Under the pieces are notes generated by a model that was given only the letters and a program-made list of their open reading frames with translations, was not told where the DNA came from and did not search any database. A program made the position numbers and the translations under genes. Below, in pieces: positions 1 to 7,450 of a DNA stretch of 14,383 nucleotides. Source of the DNA: Porticoccaceae bacterium. Lineage in GTDB: Bacteria; Pseudomonadota; Gammaproteobacteria; Pseudomonadales; Porticoccaceae. The stretch covers positions 1 through 14,383 of the forward strand of contig JAHRWI010000057.1 in NCBI GenBank assembly GCA_019090225.1. Reading direction: 5' to 3'. How positions within the stretch are numbered: the first letter of the stretch is position 1; every line of letters starts with the position of its first letter.

Positions 1-94
1 GCGTTAAGGTTCCAGTTTGCGAATTACTGCCCCGGTAATTTGACAGGTCTCGGTTCAGCATCGTCCCTTAAATCCAAAGTGGCACAGCTACAAA
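1..94. other. Unassigned leader before DUF2797 gene
   Basis: No gene can be assigned here. One plus-strand frame is open from the window edge to a TAA at 36-38 and another to a TGA at 112-114, so either could be the 3' tail of a gene that begins outside the window. The fragment is too short to recognise. The DUF2797 frame itself has a stop at 41-43 and no other start between there and 95. Confidence 0.3.
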
Positions 95-913
95 ATGCAC
101 GGGGCGCTTCCTGAGTCGGGGCCTGATACGAGCTCAGTAGCTGTGCAATATTCCCTACCCCTTGATGATCATCGGGTGCCCCTGAATGAATTGTTGGGGC
201 AGTCGCTGCAAATAGAATTTGCCGGGGTAATTCGCTGCACGAACTGTGGTCGCGCCAGTAAAAAAAGTTTTAATCAAGGTCACTGTTATCCATGCTTTAA
301 AAAATTGGCCAGTTGCGATGTCTGCATTATGAGTCCAGAGAAATGCCATTTTGAACAGGGCACCTGTCGCGAGCCAGAGTGGGGTGAGCAATTTTGTATG
401 AGCGATCACTTTGTTTATCTGGCCAATTCTTCTGGCGTCAAAGTCGGTATTACCCGTGGCACTCAGATACCGACACGCTGGATTGATCAGGGCGCGACAC
501 AGGCATTACCCATTATGCGCGTTGCCACGCGCTATCAGTCGGGTCTTGTGGAGGACGCACTCCGCCAGCACGTCGCTGATAGAACCAACTGGCGGGCAAT
601 GCTCAAAGGCAATGCTGAGGCTGTCGATCTTGCCGTCATCCGTGATGAGCTTTTTCAACTATGCGCCAAAGAGCTGGACGAGTTGACTACACGGTTTGGC
701 ATTCAGGCTATTCGACGGCTGGACGAAATTGAGACTGTCGAGATTGAATACCCGGTTATCGAATTCCCCACCAAAGTGAGTAGTTTTAATTTTGATAAAA
801 ACCCCCTTGTTGAAGGTACCTTGATGGGTATCAAAGGTCAGTATCTTATCTTCGATACCGGGGTTATTAATATCCGTAAATTTACGGCCTATCAAGTAGA
901 GCTTAGATCTTGA
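95..913 (+). CDS. DUF2797 family cysteine-rich protein
   Basis: A 272-residue protein of the DUF2797 family, whose function is not established. The N-terminal third is rich in cysteine: CxxC pairs at 48/51, 64/67 and 74/77 plus C84, C91 and C101, probably binding one or two zinc ions. It is followed by the family's signature block VYLANSSGVKVGITR (about 107-121), then TRWIDQGA and DRTNW. That block has the order expected of a GIY-YIG-type fold: FVY at 106-108, KVGIT at 116-120, R128 and E153. This suggests a nucleic-acid-processing ancestry, which is my inference. The ATG at 95 is the only ATG in frame after an upstream stop at 41-43; the Shine-Dalgarno is weak, and strong family similarity starts near residue 16. 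It lies 55 bases upstream of pepN on the same strand, a pairing I recall from pseudomonads, so the two may be co-transcribed. The family call is firm; the function is unknown. Confidence 0.88.
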   Translation: MHGALPESGPDTSSVAVQYSLPLDDHRVPLNELLGQSLQIEFAGVIRCTNCGRASKKSFNQGHCYPCFKKLASCDVCIMSPEKCHFEQGTCREPEWGEQFCMSDHFVYLANSSGVKVGITRGTQIPTRWIDQGATQALPIMRVATRYQSGLVEDALRQHVADRTNWRAMLKGNAEAVDLAVIRDELFQLCAKELDELTTRFGIQAIRRLDEIETVEIEYPVIEFPTKVSSFNFDKNPLVEGTLMGIKGQYLIFDTGVINIRKFTAYQVELRS

Positions 914-968
914 GGCCTGATCCTGCCTTTGCTTACTGAGCTCTATTAAATACCTTCGAGAAATCCCT

Positions 969-3638
969 ATGCTTTTTCGTGACGCTCAAGCTAAAACTAT
1001 TCACCTCAAAGATTACCATGCTCCAGATTATCTGATTGATAAAACTGTCTTACGCATCCAGCTCAAGGATGACGAAACGCTGGTGACAGCAGCTTTATCA
1101 ATGCGTCGTGCTCAGCCCGACCGGAAAGGTGGATCGAATGAGCTGACTCTCGATGGTCAGGAATTAGAGCTACGAAAAGTATCTATTGATAACACTGAGC
1201 TTGATCCCGCCAACTATGGCGTTACTGCCGACAGCCTGATTATTTCCTCAGTGCCCGATGTCTTTGAGCTGGAAACAGTCGTCGCCACCAAACCCCAAAA
1301 CAATACCTCGCTGGAAGGCCTGTATAAATCCAGCAAAATGTATTGCACGCAATGTGAGGCCGAAGGCTTTCGAAAAATTACCTATTATCTGGATCGACCG
1401 GATGTGATGGCGGAATTTATTACCACCATTGAAGCCGACAAAAAGCGTTACCCTATCTTATTATCCAACGGTAACCCTGTTGCTCAGGGCGAGCTTGAAA
1501 ACGGCAGGCACTGGGCGACCTGGCATGATCCCTTTAAAAAACCAGCTTATTTGTTTGCCATGGTGGCGGGTGATCTAGCGTGTATTGAAGATAGCTTCAC
1601 CACAATGAGTGGTCGAGATATCGACCTGCGAATTTACGTTGAAGATAAAGATGTTGATAAATGTGACCATGCTATGGCCTCTTTAAAAAGCGCGATGACC
1701 TGGGATGAAGAGGTTTACGGTCGTGAATACGACCTCGAACTATTTATGGTCGTCGCTGTTGATGATTTCAATATGGGTGCCATGGAAAACAAAGGCCTCA
1801 ATATTTTTAACACGTCCTGCGTTTTTGCGAAACCTGAAACCACTACTGATGCAGGTTTTCAGCGTGTCGAAGCGGTAGTTGCCCACGAGTACTTCCATAA
1901 CTGGAGTGGCAATCGTGTCACCTGCCGTGACTGGTTTCAGTTAAGTTTGAAAGAAGGCTTCACGGTTTTTCGCGATGCAGAATTCTCCGCCGACATGGGT
2001 TCGCCAACGGTCAAGCGTGTCGAGGATGTTAATTTGTTACGTACGATGCAGTTTGCTGAAGACGGTGGGCCTACTGCGCATCCAGTTCAGCCCGCGTCTT
2101 TTATGGAGATTTCAAATTTCTATACGCTGACGATTTATGAAAAGGGTTCAGAGATCGTGCGCATGATTCATGCCTTGCTGGGCGCAGAACAATTTCGTGC
2201 CGGTAGTGACCTTTATTTTGAACGCCACGATGGCCAGGCGGTGACCATAGAAGATTTCGTGGCTGCTATGAGTGAAGTGAGCGGACGTGAATTCGGCCAG
2301 TTTCAGAACTGGTACCGTCAGGCTGGCACACCTCGGTTGGCGATTACCGGTGACTATAACGCGGCAGATAAAATCTACCGTCTCGATATTAAACAAACCT
2401 GCCCGGCAACGCCGGAATGCGAGAAGAAGGCACCGTTTTTGATTCCGCTGCGTATGGGTTTGCTAGGCAGCGAAGGCGATTTACCTTTATTTCTTGAAGG
2501 TAAGGCCAATGGCGAAACCGAGTTAGTGCTTGAAATCACTGAGGGTGAGCAGACTATTATTTTTGAGCAGGTTTACGAACAGCCTGTACCCTCATTTTTA
2601 AGGGGTTTTTCTGCGCCGGTAAAACTGGATTTCGCCTATAGCCGCGACGACCTGGTGCAGTTGATGTCTCGAGACAGTGACGGTTTCAATCGATGGGAGG
2701 CCTGTAATCAACTGGCCCTGGGTGTTCTCCAGGAGCTGGTTAGTGCATATCTTGCCGGAACTGAGCTTAGCCTCGATAAACGTTTGATAGAAGCCTATAG
2801 AGGTTTGCTGACCGACCCTACCACGGACAAAGCTATGGTGGCGCTAATGCTTAACTTGCCCACCGAAGCCTATTTGAGCGAAGTCGCAGAAGTTATTGAA
2901 GTGGAAGCTATCCATCAGGCTCGGCAGTTTGCTCGTCGTACTCTGGGGCAAGTGCTTGAAGATGAATTCATGGCGGTATATCAGGCTAACGACGCCCAGT
3001 TAAAAGATCAGCCTTACGTTGCCAGTGGGGAACAGATCGCAATGCGTAGCCTCAAGAATACTGCCCTTGCCTACCTCACGCAGGGGGGGAGCGCTATGGC
3101 TCTCGAATTCGCCAGTGAGCAATTTCAGTGCGCAGATAATATGACGGATTCCAGCGCTGCTTTGGCTGCCCTGGTAAACAGCCTAGCGGCTAACGAAGGT
3201 GGGATGGCAGAGGCGGCACTGCAAGACTTTTATCAGCGTTGGCAGGATGAACCGCTGGTGGTCAATCTGTGGTTTCAGCTTCAGGCCTGGTGTTTACTAC
3301 CCGGGGGTCTTGATCGGGTATTGGCCTTGTTGGAGCACGAGGCTTTTGATATCAGCAATCCCAACAAAGTGCGTGCTGTGATTGCTGCCTTTGGTATGGG
3401 CAATGCCATTAATTTCCACACTGCCGATGGCGCAGGTTATACATTTTTGACAGACCAGATCATCACGCTGAATAAGCTTAATCCACAAATAGCTTCTCGC
3501 CTGGTGACGCCGCTGACCAAGTGGCGAAAATATCCACCCCAGCGAGCCGAGTTGATGAAAGCTCAACTAGAACGCTTGCTGGGTGAACCGGCCTTGTCAA
3601 AGGATGTCTACGAGATTGTCAATAAAAGCCTGGCGTGA
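969..3638 (+). CDS. pepN: Aminopeptidase N (M1 zinc metallopeptidase)
   Basis: PepN removes N-terminal amino acids from peptides late in cytosolic protein breakdown. The 889-residue product is close to the usual 870-890 residues of proteobacterial PepN, with no signal peptide. The substrate-binding GAMEN motif is at 270-274. The zinc site is HEYFH at 306-310 with the third ligand E329 eighteen residues on, and E307 as the general base. Y390, in the YEKG segment, matches the transition-state tyrosine of the family. The domain order is as expected: an N-terminal beta domain (about 1-195), thermolysin-like catalytic domain (to about 445), small beta-sandwich (to about 545) and C-terminal helical domain. 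The ATG at 969 gives a family-like N-terminus, but the Shine-Dalgarno is poor (only a GAG stretch nearby), which suits expression coupled to the DUF2797 gene just upstream. All catalytic residues are intact. Confidence 0.98.
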   Translation: MLFRDAQAKTIHLKDYHAPDYLIDKTVLRIQLKDDETLVTAALSMRRAQPDRKGGSNELTLDGQELELRKVSIDNTELDPANYGVTADSLIISSVPDVFELETVVATKPQNNTSLEGLYKSSKMYCTQCEAEGFRKITYYLDRPDVMAEFITTIEADKKRYPILLSNGNPVAQGELENGRHWATWHDPFKKPAYLFAMVAGDLACIEDSFTTMSGRDIDLRIYVEDKDVDKCDHAMASLKSAMTWDEEVYGREYDLELFMVVAVDDFNMGAMENKGLNIFNTSCVFAKPETTTDAGFQRVEAVVAHEYFHNWSGNRVTCRDWFQLSLKEGFTVFRDAEFSADMGSPTVKRVEDVNLLRTMQFAEDGGPTAHPVQPASFMEISNFYTLTIYEKGSEIVRMIHALLGAEQFRAGSDLYFERHDGQAVTIEDFVAAMSEVSGREFGQFQNWYRQAGTPRLAITGDYNAADKIYRLDIKQTCPATPECEKKAPFLIPLRMGLLGSEGDLPLFLEGKANGETELVLEITEGEQTIIFEQVYEQPVPSFLRGFSAPVKLDFAYSRDDLVQLMSRDSDGFNRWEACNQLALGVLQELVSAYLAGTELSLDKRLIEAYRGLLTDPTTDKAMVALMLNLPTEAYLSEVAEVIEVEAIHQARQFARRTLGQVLEDEFMAVYQANDAQLKDQPYVASGEQIAMRSLKNTALAYLTQGGSAMALEFASEQFQCADNMTDSSAALAALVNSLAANEGGMAEAALQDFYQRWQDEPLVVNLWFQLQAWCLLPGGLDRVLALLEHEAFDISNPNKVRAVIAAFGMGNAINFHTADGAGYTFLTDQIITLNKLNPQIASRLVTPLTKWRKYPPQRAELMKAQLERLLGEPALSKDVYEIVNKSLA

Positions 3639-3800
3639 TGATCGACCAGGTGGGCCGGAGTTCGGATGCTGCTTGAGACGTACAAAGGCCTTATTTGGTA
3701 GGCCGTCTAGTATTTGACCGGTTTCATAATATTAGCTGCTGGTTCTCAGTGCGCTATTGTTGATCTCTCTCAATACGGTTAGTTTAGCGTTCGTTGAAAA

Positions 3801-3839
3801 TCAAACTGTCAGGAGAGCCTTTATGCGATTTCAAACTGT
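3801..3839 (+). repeat. 9-bp direct repeats bracketing a start site
   Basis: The sequence TCAAACTGT occurs at 3801-3809 and again at 3831-3839, exactly 30 bp apart. The pair encloses the Shine-Dalgarno and the ATG of the small helical protein. The second copy is coding (part of QTV). The placement would suit a regulator or translational control site, but a nine-base match can arise by chance. Confidence 0.4.
3811..3815 (+). promoter_or_regulatory. Ribosome binding site fixing start at 3823
   Basis: AGGAG lies seven bases before the ATG at 3823. It is the clearest Shine-Dalgarno in this stretch and decides the start; the longer in-frame reading from 3757 uses a non-ATG codon and has no comparable site. 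Confidence 0.75.
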
Positions 3840-4278
3840 AGCCGATGTACTCAATGTTGTTAAACAATTCCATACTTCACTAGCAGGGCAGTTTGCTGAG
3901 CTAGAGCAGCTCACTACATCTGAGCGGGCGCAGTTGATGCTCGATTATCTTAACCGGCACGAACAAAATCTGGCCAGGGCGACGGAGCAGTTTGCCAACG
4001 ATGCCAATCCAGGCTTGCTCGATACCTGGTTACAGTTTGCTCCGGAAACTCACCCGGAAAGCTTGCTTGAGAAAGTGCGCAACGTTGATCTTAATGACGT
4101 GAATAGCATTGTCCTGGTGGCCCTGGAAGTAGACGATCATCTGTGTAATCTCTACGGCGACGTGGTGGACCATACGGATAGCGACGAGGTGAAAGAGGTT
4201 TTCAAAAGCCTGGTCAGGCTCGAAGATAATGAGCGTCACACTTTGTCTCGCGCGGCCTTTCGATTAAGTGATATTTAA
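3823..4278 (+). CDS. Small all-helical protein, possible metal-binding bundle
   Basis: I do not recognise this 151-residue soluble protein. It has no signal peptide or membrane segment. It reads as four amphipathic helices, about 4-30, 33-59, 92-117 and 120-148, with a Pro/Gly-rich linker near 60-80, which resembles a ferritin-like or hemerythrin-like four-helix bundle. Acidic and histidine residues sit at matching places in the helices (E26/E28; H46/E47; E102, D105, H106; E134, E137, H139) and could bind a di-metal centre. However, the exact ExxH spacing of ferritin-like proteins is not met, so this is only a suggestion. The start is set by AGGAG seven bases upstream. It lies 184 bases downstream of pepN on the same strand and converges with the amidohydrolase gene. 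An alternative is a simple helical adaptor without metal. Confidence 0.7.
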   Translation: MRFQTVADVLNVVKQFHTSLAGQFAELEQLTTSERAQLMLDYLNRHEQNLARATEQFANDANPGLLDTWLQFAPETHPESLLEKVRNVDLNDVNSIVLVALEVDDHLCNLYGDVVDHTDSDEVKEVFKSLVRLEDNERHTLSRAAFRLSDI

Positions 4279-4354
4279 ATGATAGTTAAGTCGTGGACAG
4301 CTGCTTTAAAGAGCTCTCGTTTTTTTCCTGTGGGCTATCCTGTGGACTGTAAAG

Positions 4355-5548
4355 TCAGCGAGTCATCTCAAAATTAAACAAGCGCGCGGCATTAGTGCCT
4401 AATACTTTCTTGCGTGATATTGGTTTTAAATGTCCCATCGTGCGCTCGATGGCTTCCGATGAATGTGGCCAGGTGCCCTCGTGATGGGGGTAGTCATTGG
4501 CCCACATAAAATTGTCGACCAGATCATAAGCTTCCACCAGGGTTAAGCCGATCACATCTTCCTGAAAACTGGAGTAGCCGTGGGCACGGTAATAGTCGCT
4601 GGGTAAACCCTGTAGTTTCGGTCTGGCCCACATATGGTGTTTTTTGTAGGCCTCGTCCATGGCCTCTAGCGCCCAGGGAACCCAGCCAATGCCTGCCTCA
4701 ATGGTGGCGAACTTTAATTTTGAATATTTTTCGAGTACCCCCGAGGCGCACAAACTAGCTACCGGCTCAATGGTTGGTGACAAGGAGTGGGACACATAAT
4801 TTATCACTGCGCCGCCATTGCCGGTGGCTGCCCGTGGATCTCGACCGGTAGATATATGAAAAGTGATGGGCAGGCCGGTCTCTTCAATCAAGGCCCACAT
4901 GGGGTCGAACACGGGCAGGTTGTAATTGATATCGCCGTGATTGTGTGCGCCAAAAACCGGCTTGCAGGGCAGAGTTAGCCCTTTGAAACCCAGTGCGGCG
5001 CAGCGCTCTATTTCAGCCATGCCCAGATCGATATCTGCTGTAGTGATGCAGGCCATGGGCGCGAGCCGGTCGTTGTGAGGGCCAAATAGATCCCAGGCCC
5101 AATCGTTCCAGACTTGGCACATGGCTGCGGCAAATTCGGCATCATTGGTGGCCCACATCATCAGGCCTTTGTTGGGAAATAAAATTTCGGCGTCAACGCC
5201 ATCCATTTTTAAATCAGCCAGCCGGCCTTCGGGGAGTTTGCCGGCTTTATTGCGAGCTAAATCCTCACCGACAAAAGCACTTTCCCGAATTTTAGTTCGA
5301 CGAGAGCCTTCGGAGAGGGACCACTTTTCGCCTTTTTCATCGACTTCAACCCGGGGTAGTCGAGCCCGGTATTTTTCGGCAACACGCTCAACAAACAAAT
5401 TGGGGGGTTCGTTTACATGGCCATCTGCCGATACCACAAAGAGTTTATTGGGATCACTGGCGCGAGCCGTCTGAGGCCAGCCTTTAGCGCCCGGTGTTTC
5501 AAGTCGCCATAGATTAGGTTCGTTGACTTCGATGCTGTTTTGTCCCAT
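4355..5548 (-). CDS. Amidohydrolase-2 family metal-dependent hydrolase or decarboxylase
   Basis: A 397-residue TIM-barrel protein of the amidohydrolase-2 family (PF04909), which includes ACMSD and gamma-resorcylate decarboxylase. Members hydrolyse or decarboxylate ring and carbonyl compounds; the substrate here is not known. Visible parts are the strand-1 motif ADGHVNEP with D42 and H44, FPNKG after strand 2, H231 in ITFHIS, the IEAGIGWVPW segment at 283-292, and D352 in WANDYPHHEGTWPHS, the probable metal-binding aspartate near the C-terminal end. I start it at the ATG at 5548, nine bases after a GGAG. A longer reading from a GTG at 5623 would overlap the DUF35 gene and add a low-complexity TTE-repeat leader without a Shine-Dalgarno. 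It is the third gene of a minus-strand cluster, 50 bases after the DUF35 gene, so it probably acts on a substrate or product of the same pathway. Confidence 0.9.
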   Translation of the reverse strand: MGQNSIEVNEPNLWRLETPGAKGWPQTARASDPNKLFVVSADGHVNEPPNLFVERVAEKYRARLPRVEVDEKGEKWSLSEGSRRTKIRESAFVGEDLARNKAGKLPEGRLADLKMDGVDAEILFPNKGLMMWATNDAEFAAAMCQVWNDWAWDLFGPHNDRLAPMACITTADIDLGMAEIERCAALGFKGLTLPCKPVFGAHNHGDINYNLPVFDPMWALIEETGLPITFHISTGRDPRAATGNGGAVINYVSHSLSPTIEPVASLCASGVLEKYSKLKFATIEAGIGWVPWALEAMDEAYKKHHMWARPKLQGLPSDYYRAHGYSSFQEDVIGLTLVEAYDLVDNFMWANDYPHHEGTWPHSSEAIERTMGHLKPISRKKVLGTNAARLFNFEMTR

Positions 5549-5550
5549 AT

Positions 5551-5577
5551 CCGTTGTCTCCGTTGTCTCCGTTGTCT
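5551..5577 (-). repeat. Three perfect 9-bp tandem repeats at RBS
   Basis: On the minus strand AGACAACGG is repeated three times without change, ending two bases before the ATG at 5548. The junctions create GGAG twice, at 9 and 18 bases before that ATG, so the repeat itself supplies the ribosome binding site. The unit is a multiple of three and would read as TTE repeats if the upstream GTG were used. Such repeats can change copy number by slippage. Confidence 0.85.
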
Positions 5578-5598
5578 CTGTGAGCCGGGTCTGCGTGT

Positions 5599-6063
5599 TT
5601 AAGATGGTGTGTTTAACTGCCACTGGGCCAGGGTAAATGGCACCTTAGCATCGGGATGATGTTCAAATACCACGGTGACCGGCGAGCCAATGACAATATC
5701 CTGCTCAGGATCACCCAGCAGATTACCCACCATACGAATATTACCCGCCTCCGGCAATTCAACCAGTACCACGATATACGGCCCATGCTCCTGTAAAGCT
5801 GGATGCACCGGATGCCAGGCGCGCTCCCAGCTATAAATCACGCCCTCACCTTTCACCTCAGCCCAGCCGAGATCAAAGGAGTGGCAGGCGTGGCAGATCC
5901 ATTCTGGCCCCCATTGCCAGTTCTGGCAGCCATTACAGCGCTGAATCATTAGTTTGTTTTCTTCCAGGCCCTGCCAATAGACTGTGTCGAGACCATCGCG
6001 GGAGGGCATGGGTGAGGGCAACCCTTCAGGGAGATAAGCGTTTGTCTTAGTCGAGTTGCTCAT
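5599..6063 (-). CDS. DUF35 zinc-ribbon/OB-fold protein, thiolase/aldolase partner
   Basis: A 154-residue protein of the DUF35 family: an N-terminal rubredoxin-like zinc ribbon followed by an OB-fold. The ribbon cysteines are C43, C46, C57 and C60; the OB-fold follows at about 65-145, with the typical GVIYSWERAWHPVHP segment and the family's (A/G)PYIVVLVELPE strand. DUF35 proteins usually work with thiolase-fold partners. In steroid side-chain degradation the DUF35 domain of ChsH2 binds the Ltp2 aldolase and is needed for its activity, and archaeal DUF35 proteins bridge thiolase and HMG-CoA synthase. Here the gene follows a thiolase-like gene and its ATG overlaps that gene's TAA by one base, implying translational coupling and a 1:1 complex. 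Unlike ChsH2 it lacks an attached hydratase (MaoC-like) domain. Family confidence is high; the exact partner chemistry is inferred. Confidence 0.93.
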   Translation of the reverse strand: MSNSTKTNAYLPEGLPSPMPSRDGLDTVYWQGLEENKLMIQRCNGCQNWQWGPEWICHACHSFDLGWAEVKGEGVIYSWERAWHPVHPALQEHGPYIVVLVELPEAGNIRMVGNLLGDPEQDIVIGSPVTVVFEHHPDAKVPFTLAQWQLNTPS

Positions 6064-7244
6064 TAGAGTGTCTCCTGGCTGCCGAAAATACAGTTGCTGA
6101 CCGGTGTCACCATAGGGCCTGAGGTGACCATGGATACCTTAGCGTTTGCCACCTGATTAGGCGATTCACCTCGAATCTGACGTACCGCCTCAACAATCAA
6201 TTCGAGGCCATGCATATAGCATTCGGCGAGATTGCCACCGCTGGTATTGAGTGGCAATTTACCCGTGGCTGCCAGCAGGTTGTCGTAACTAATGAAGTCG
6301 TTGGCTTCTTCGTGGGAGCAGAAGCCGTGCTCGATAATCGACATCACCACGCCGCCGGTGAAGTTCTCATAACTTTGCAGGACATCGACATCCTGGGGGC
6401 CGACGCCAGCCATTTCATAGAGGCGTGGTGCCAGCGAGGTGAAGCTGGATGTCGCATAAAGTGGCGCGTTGTGACTGGGTGCAGCATTGCGGTATTCAGA
6501 ACCTGCAGTGGCACCGAGCAGATAGGCGGGAGCTTGCTTCATGTCTTTCGCTTTCTCGGCGGAGACCAGCACCATGGCAGCAGCACCGTCGTTTTCCATG
6601 CAGCAGTCAAAGAGCTGGTAAGGCTCGACGATCCATCGAGCCTCGTCATATTTGTCTGGTGTTAAAGGACGACCCTGCATGACCGCGCGGGGATTATTTT
6701 GCGCATGTTCATAGGTGGCGAGGGATATTGCTTTGTAGGTATCACGTGTGACGCCAGTTTCATGCAAATGCCGAGTGCAACGCATGGCAAACATCTGCGC
6801 TGGTGACATCATGCCGTAGGGAACGGTGTAAGCTCCGTCGCCAGAGACCCCGGAGGATTTCGACCCCTGGCCAAAGCGGGCGAACTGTCCCTGGGCCAAT
6901 GCGCGGAAGACCACCACGCAGTCGGCAACGCCCGTAGCAATTGCTGCCGCCGCGTTGGCGACCGCGCCGCTGCCACCGCCACCACCACCGCCCCATTGCA
7001 TATTGGCGAATTTTAATTCGCGCATACCGAGTGCTGCTGATAATCGAGATGGATCGCTTCGATCATTGCTGAAGGATGAAAAGCCATCGATATCCCGGGG
7101 GCTGATGCCGGCATCTTCACAGGCTGCCAAAATGGCTTTTAGTGCCAGCACAAACTCAGGGTCGTCGGAGCCACCCCGTTTGTAGTAAGTGGTTTCGCCA
7201 AGGCCGACAACAGCGACTTTGCCTCTTAAGGTTCTGTCAGTCAT
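6063..7244 (-). CDS. Thiolase-fold protein lacking nucleophilic Cys, probable Ltp2-type aldolase
   Basis: A 393-residue thiolase-superfamily protein of the SCP2/lipid-transfer thiolase branch. The N-terminus (KVAVVGLGET), the repeated thiolase fold, and the late motifs NTSGGNLAECYMHG (333-346) and EAVRQIRGE are typical. Where classical thiolases have the acyl-accepting cysteine, this protein has seven consecutive glycines (85-91, after W84), so thiolytic chemistry through that residue is unlikely. Tyrosines at 292 (SYENF) and 343 (CYMHG) fall almost exactly where mycobacterial Ltp2 has its catalytic tyrosines (294 and 344, recalled from the literature). Ltp2 cleaves a beta-hydroxyacyl-CoA by retro-aldol reaction and needs a DUF35 partner, which is the very next gene. 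The ATG at 7244 is preferred; a TTG at 7298 would add an 18-residue low-complexity tail. It is the first gene of the minus-strand cluster. Database annotation would probably be acetyl-CoA acetyltransferase, which I think overstates the case. Confidence 0.9.
   Translation of the reverse strand: MTDRTLRGKVAVVGLGETTYYKRGGSDDPEFVLALKAILAACEDAGISPRDIDGFSSFSNDRSDPSRLSAALGMRELKFANMQWGGGGGGGSGAVANAAAAIATGVADCVVVFRALAQGQFARFGQGSKSSGVSGDGAYTVPYGMMSPAQMFAMRCTRHLHETGVTRDTYKAISLATYEHAQNNPRAVMQGRPLTPDKYDEARWIVEPYQLFDCCMENDGAAAMVLVSAEKAKDMKQAPAYLLGATAGSEYRNAAPSHNAPLYATSSFTSLAPRLYEMAGVGPQDVDVLQSYENFTGGVVMSIIEHGFCSHEEANDFISYDNLLAATGKLPLNTSGGNLAECYMHGLELIVEAVRQIRGESPNQVANAKVSMVTSGPMVTPVSNCIFGSQETL
6072..6076 (-). 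promoter_or_regulatory. Ribosome binding site of DUF35 gene
   Basis: AGGAG on the minus strand lies eight bases before the ATG at 6063, inside the last codons of the thiolase-like gene. With the TAATG overlap it supports both the start choice and translational coupling. Confidence 0.75.
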
Positions 7245-7358
7245 ATTTTTATACTCATTTTCGTGGTTTGTTTGGTATTGCTGATTTGGTAATCGCAAGG
7301 TTTGCCGTTAATTGTTTTTGTTAGTCAGGCCGAACAACTCGCTTAATAAGCTGACACA

Positions 7359-7388
7359 GTTATAGAGCTTTGGAGAGCCGGCTGTCAA
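7359..7388 (-). promoter_or_regulatory. Sigma70-like promoter of thiolase-DUF35-amidohydrolase cluster
   Basis: On the minus strand a consensus -35 TTGACA (7383-7388) is followed after 18 bases by TATAAC (7359-7364), one base off the -10 consensus. Transcription would start near 7352, giving a leader of roughly 108 bases before the ATG at 7244. It is the best promoter match I see in the window. Confidence 0.65.
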
Positions 7389-7450
7389 TCTGCATAGCCA
7401 AAGTGGTTTAATTTTAATGTCTTTCACCGCGCCCGACTTCTTATTCAAGA

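Noticed and set aside
3676..3710. Possible stem-loop after pepN (AGACG...GGCC...GGCC...GTCT)
   Set aside because: The arms are interrupted by six unpaired bases and no T-run follows, so it is not supportable as a terminator.
4299..4326. Hairpin plus T-run (seven T at 4320-4326) as terminator of the helical protein gene
   Set aside because: The only stem I can draw is AGCT/AGCT with an internal mismatch and a very tight loop; the T-run alone is not enough.
5121..5474. A 117-codon plus-strand frame antisense to the amidohydrolase gene
   Set aside because: Fully within a well-supported gene on the other strand; low-complexity Ser/Arg-rich translation; no ribosome binding site.
5549..5623. N-terminal extension of the amidohydrolase from a GTG at 5623
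   Set aside because: It overlaps the end of the DUF35 gene, lacks a Shine-Dalgarno, and translates the tandem repeat into a TTE-rich tail, while the ATG at 5548 has GGAG nine bases upstream.
6210..6665. A 151-codon open frame on the plus strand inside the thiolase-like gene
   Set aside because: It lies wholly antisense to a clearly conserved gene, shows no family resemblance, and has the composition expected of the reverse of a GC-periodic coding frame.
6063..7244. Calling the gene a classical acetyl-CoA acetyltransferase
   Set aside because: The nucleophilic cysteine position is occupied by a glycine run, so the standard thiolase mechanism is not supported.
7245..7298. N-terminal extension of the thiolase-like gene from a TTG at 7298
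   Set aside because: The added residues are Asn/Gln-rich and unlike the family, whose members start just before KVAVVG; the ATG at 7244 gives that directly.
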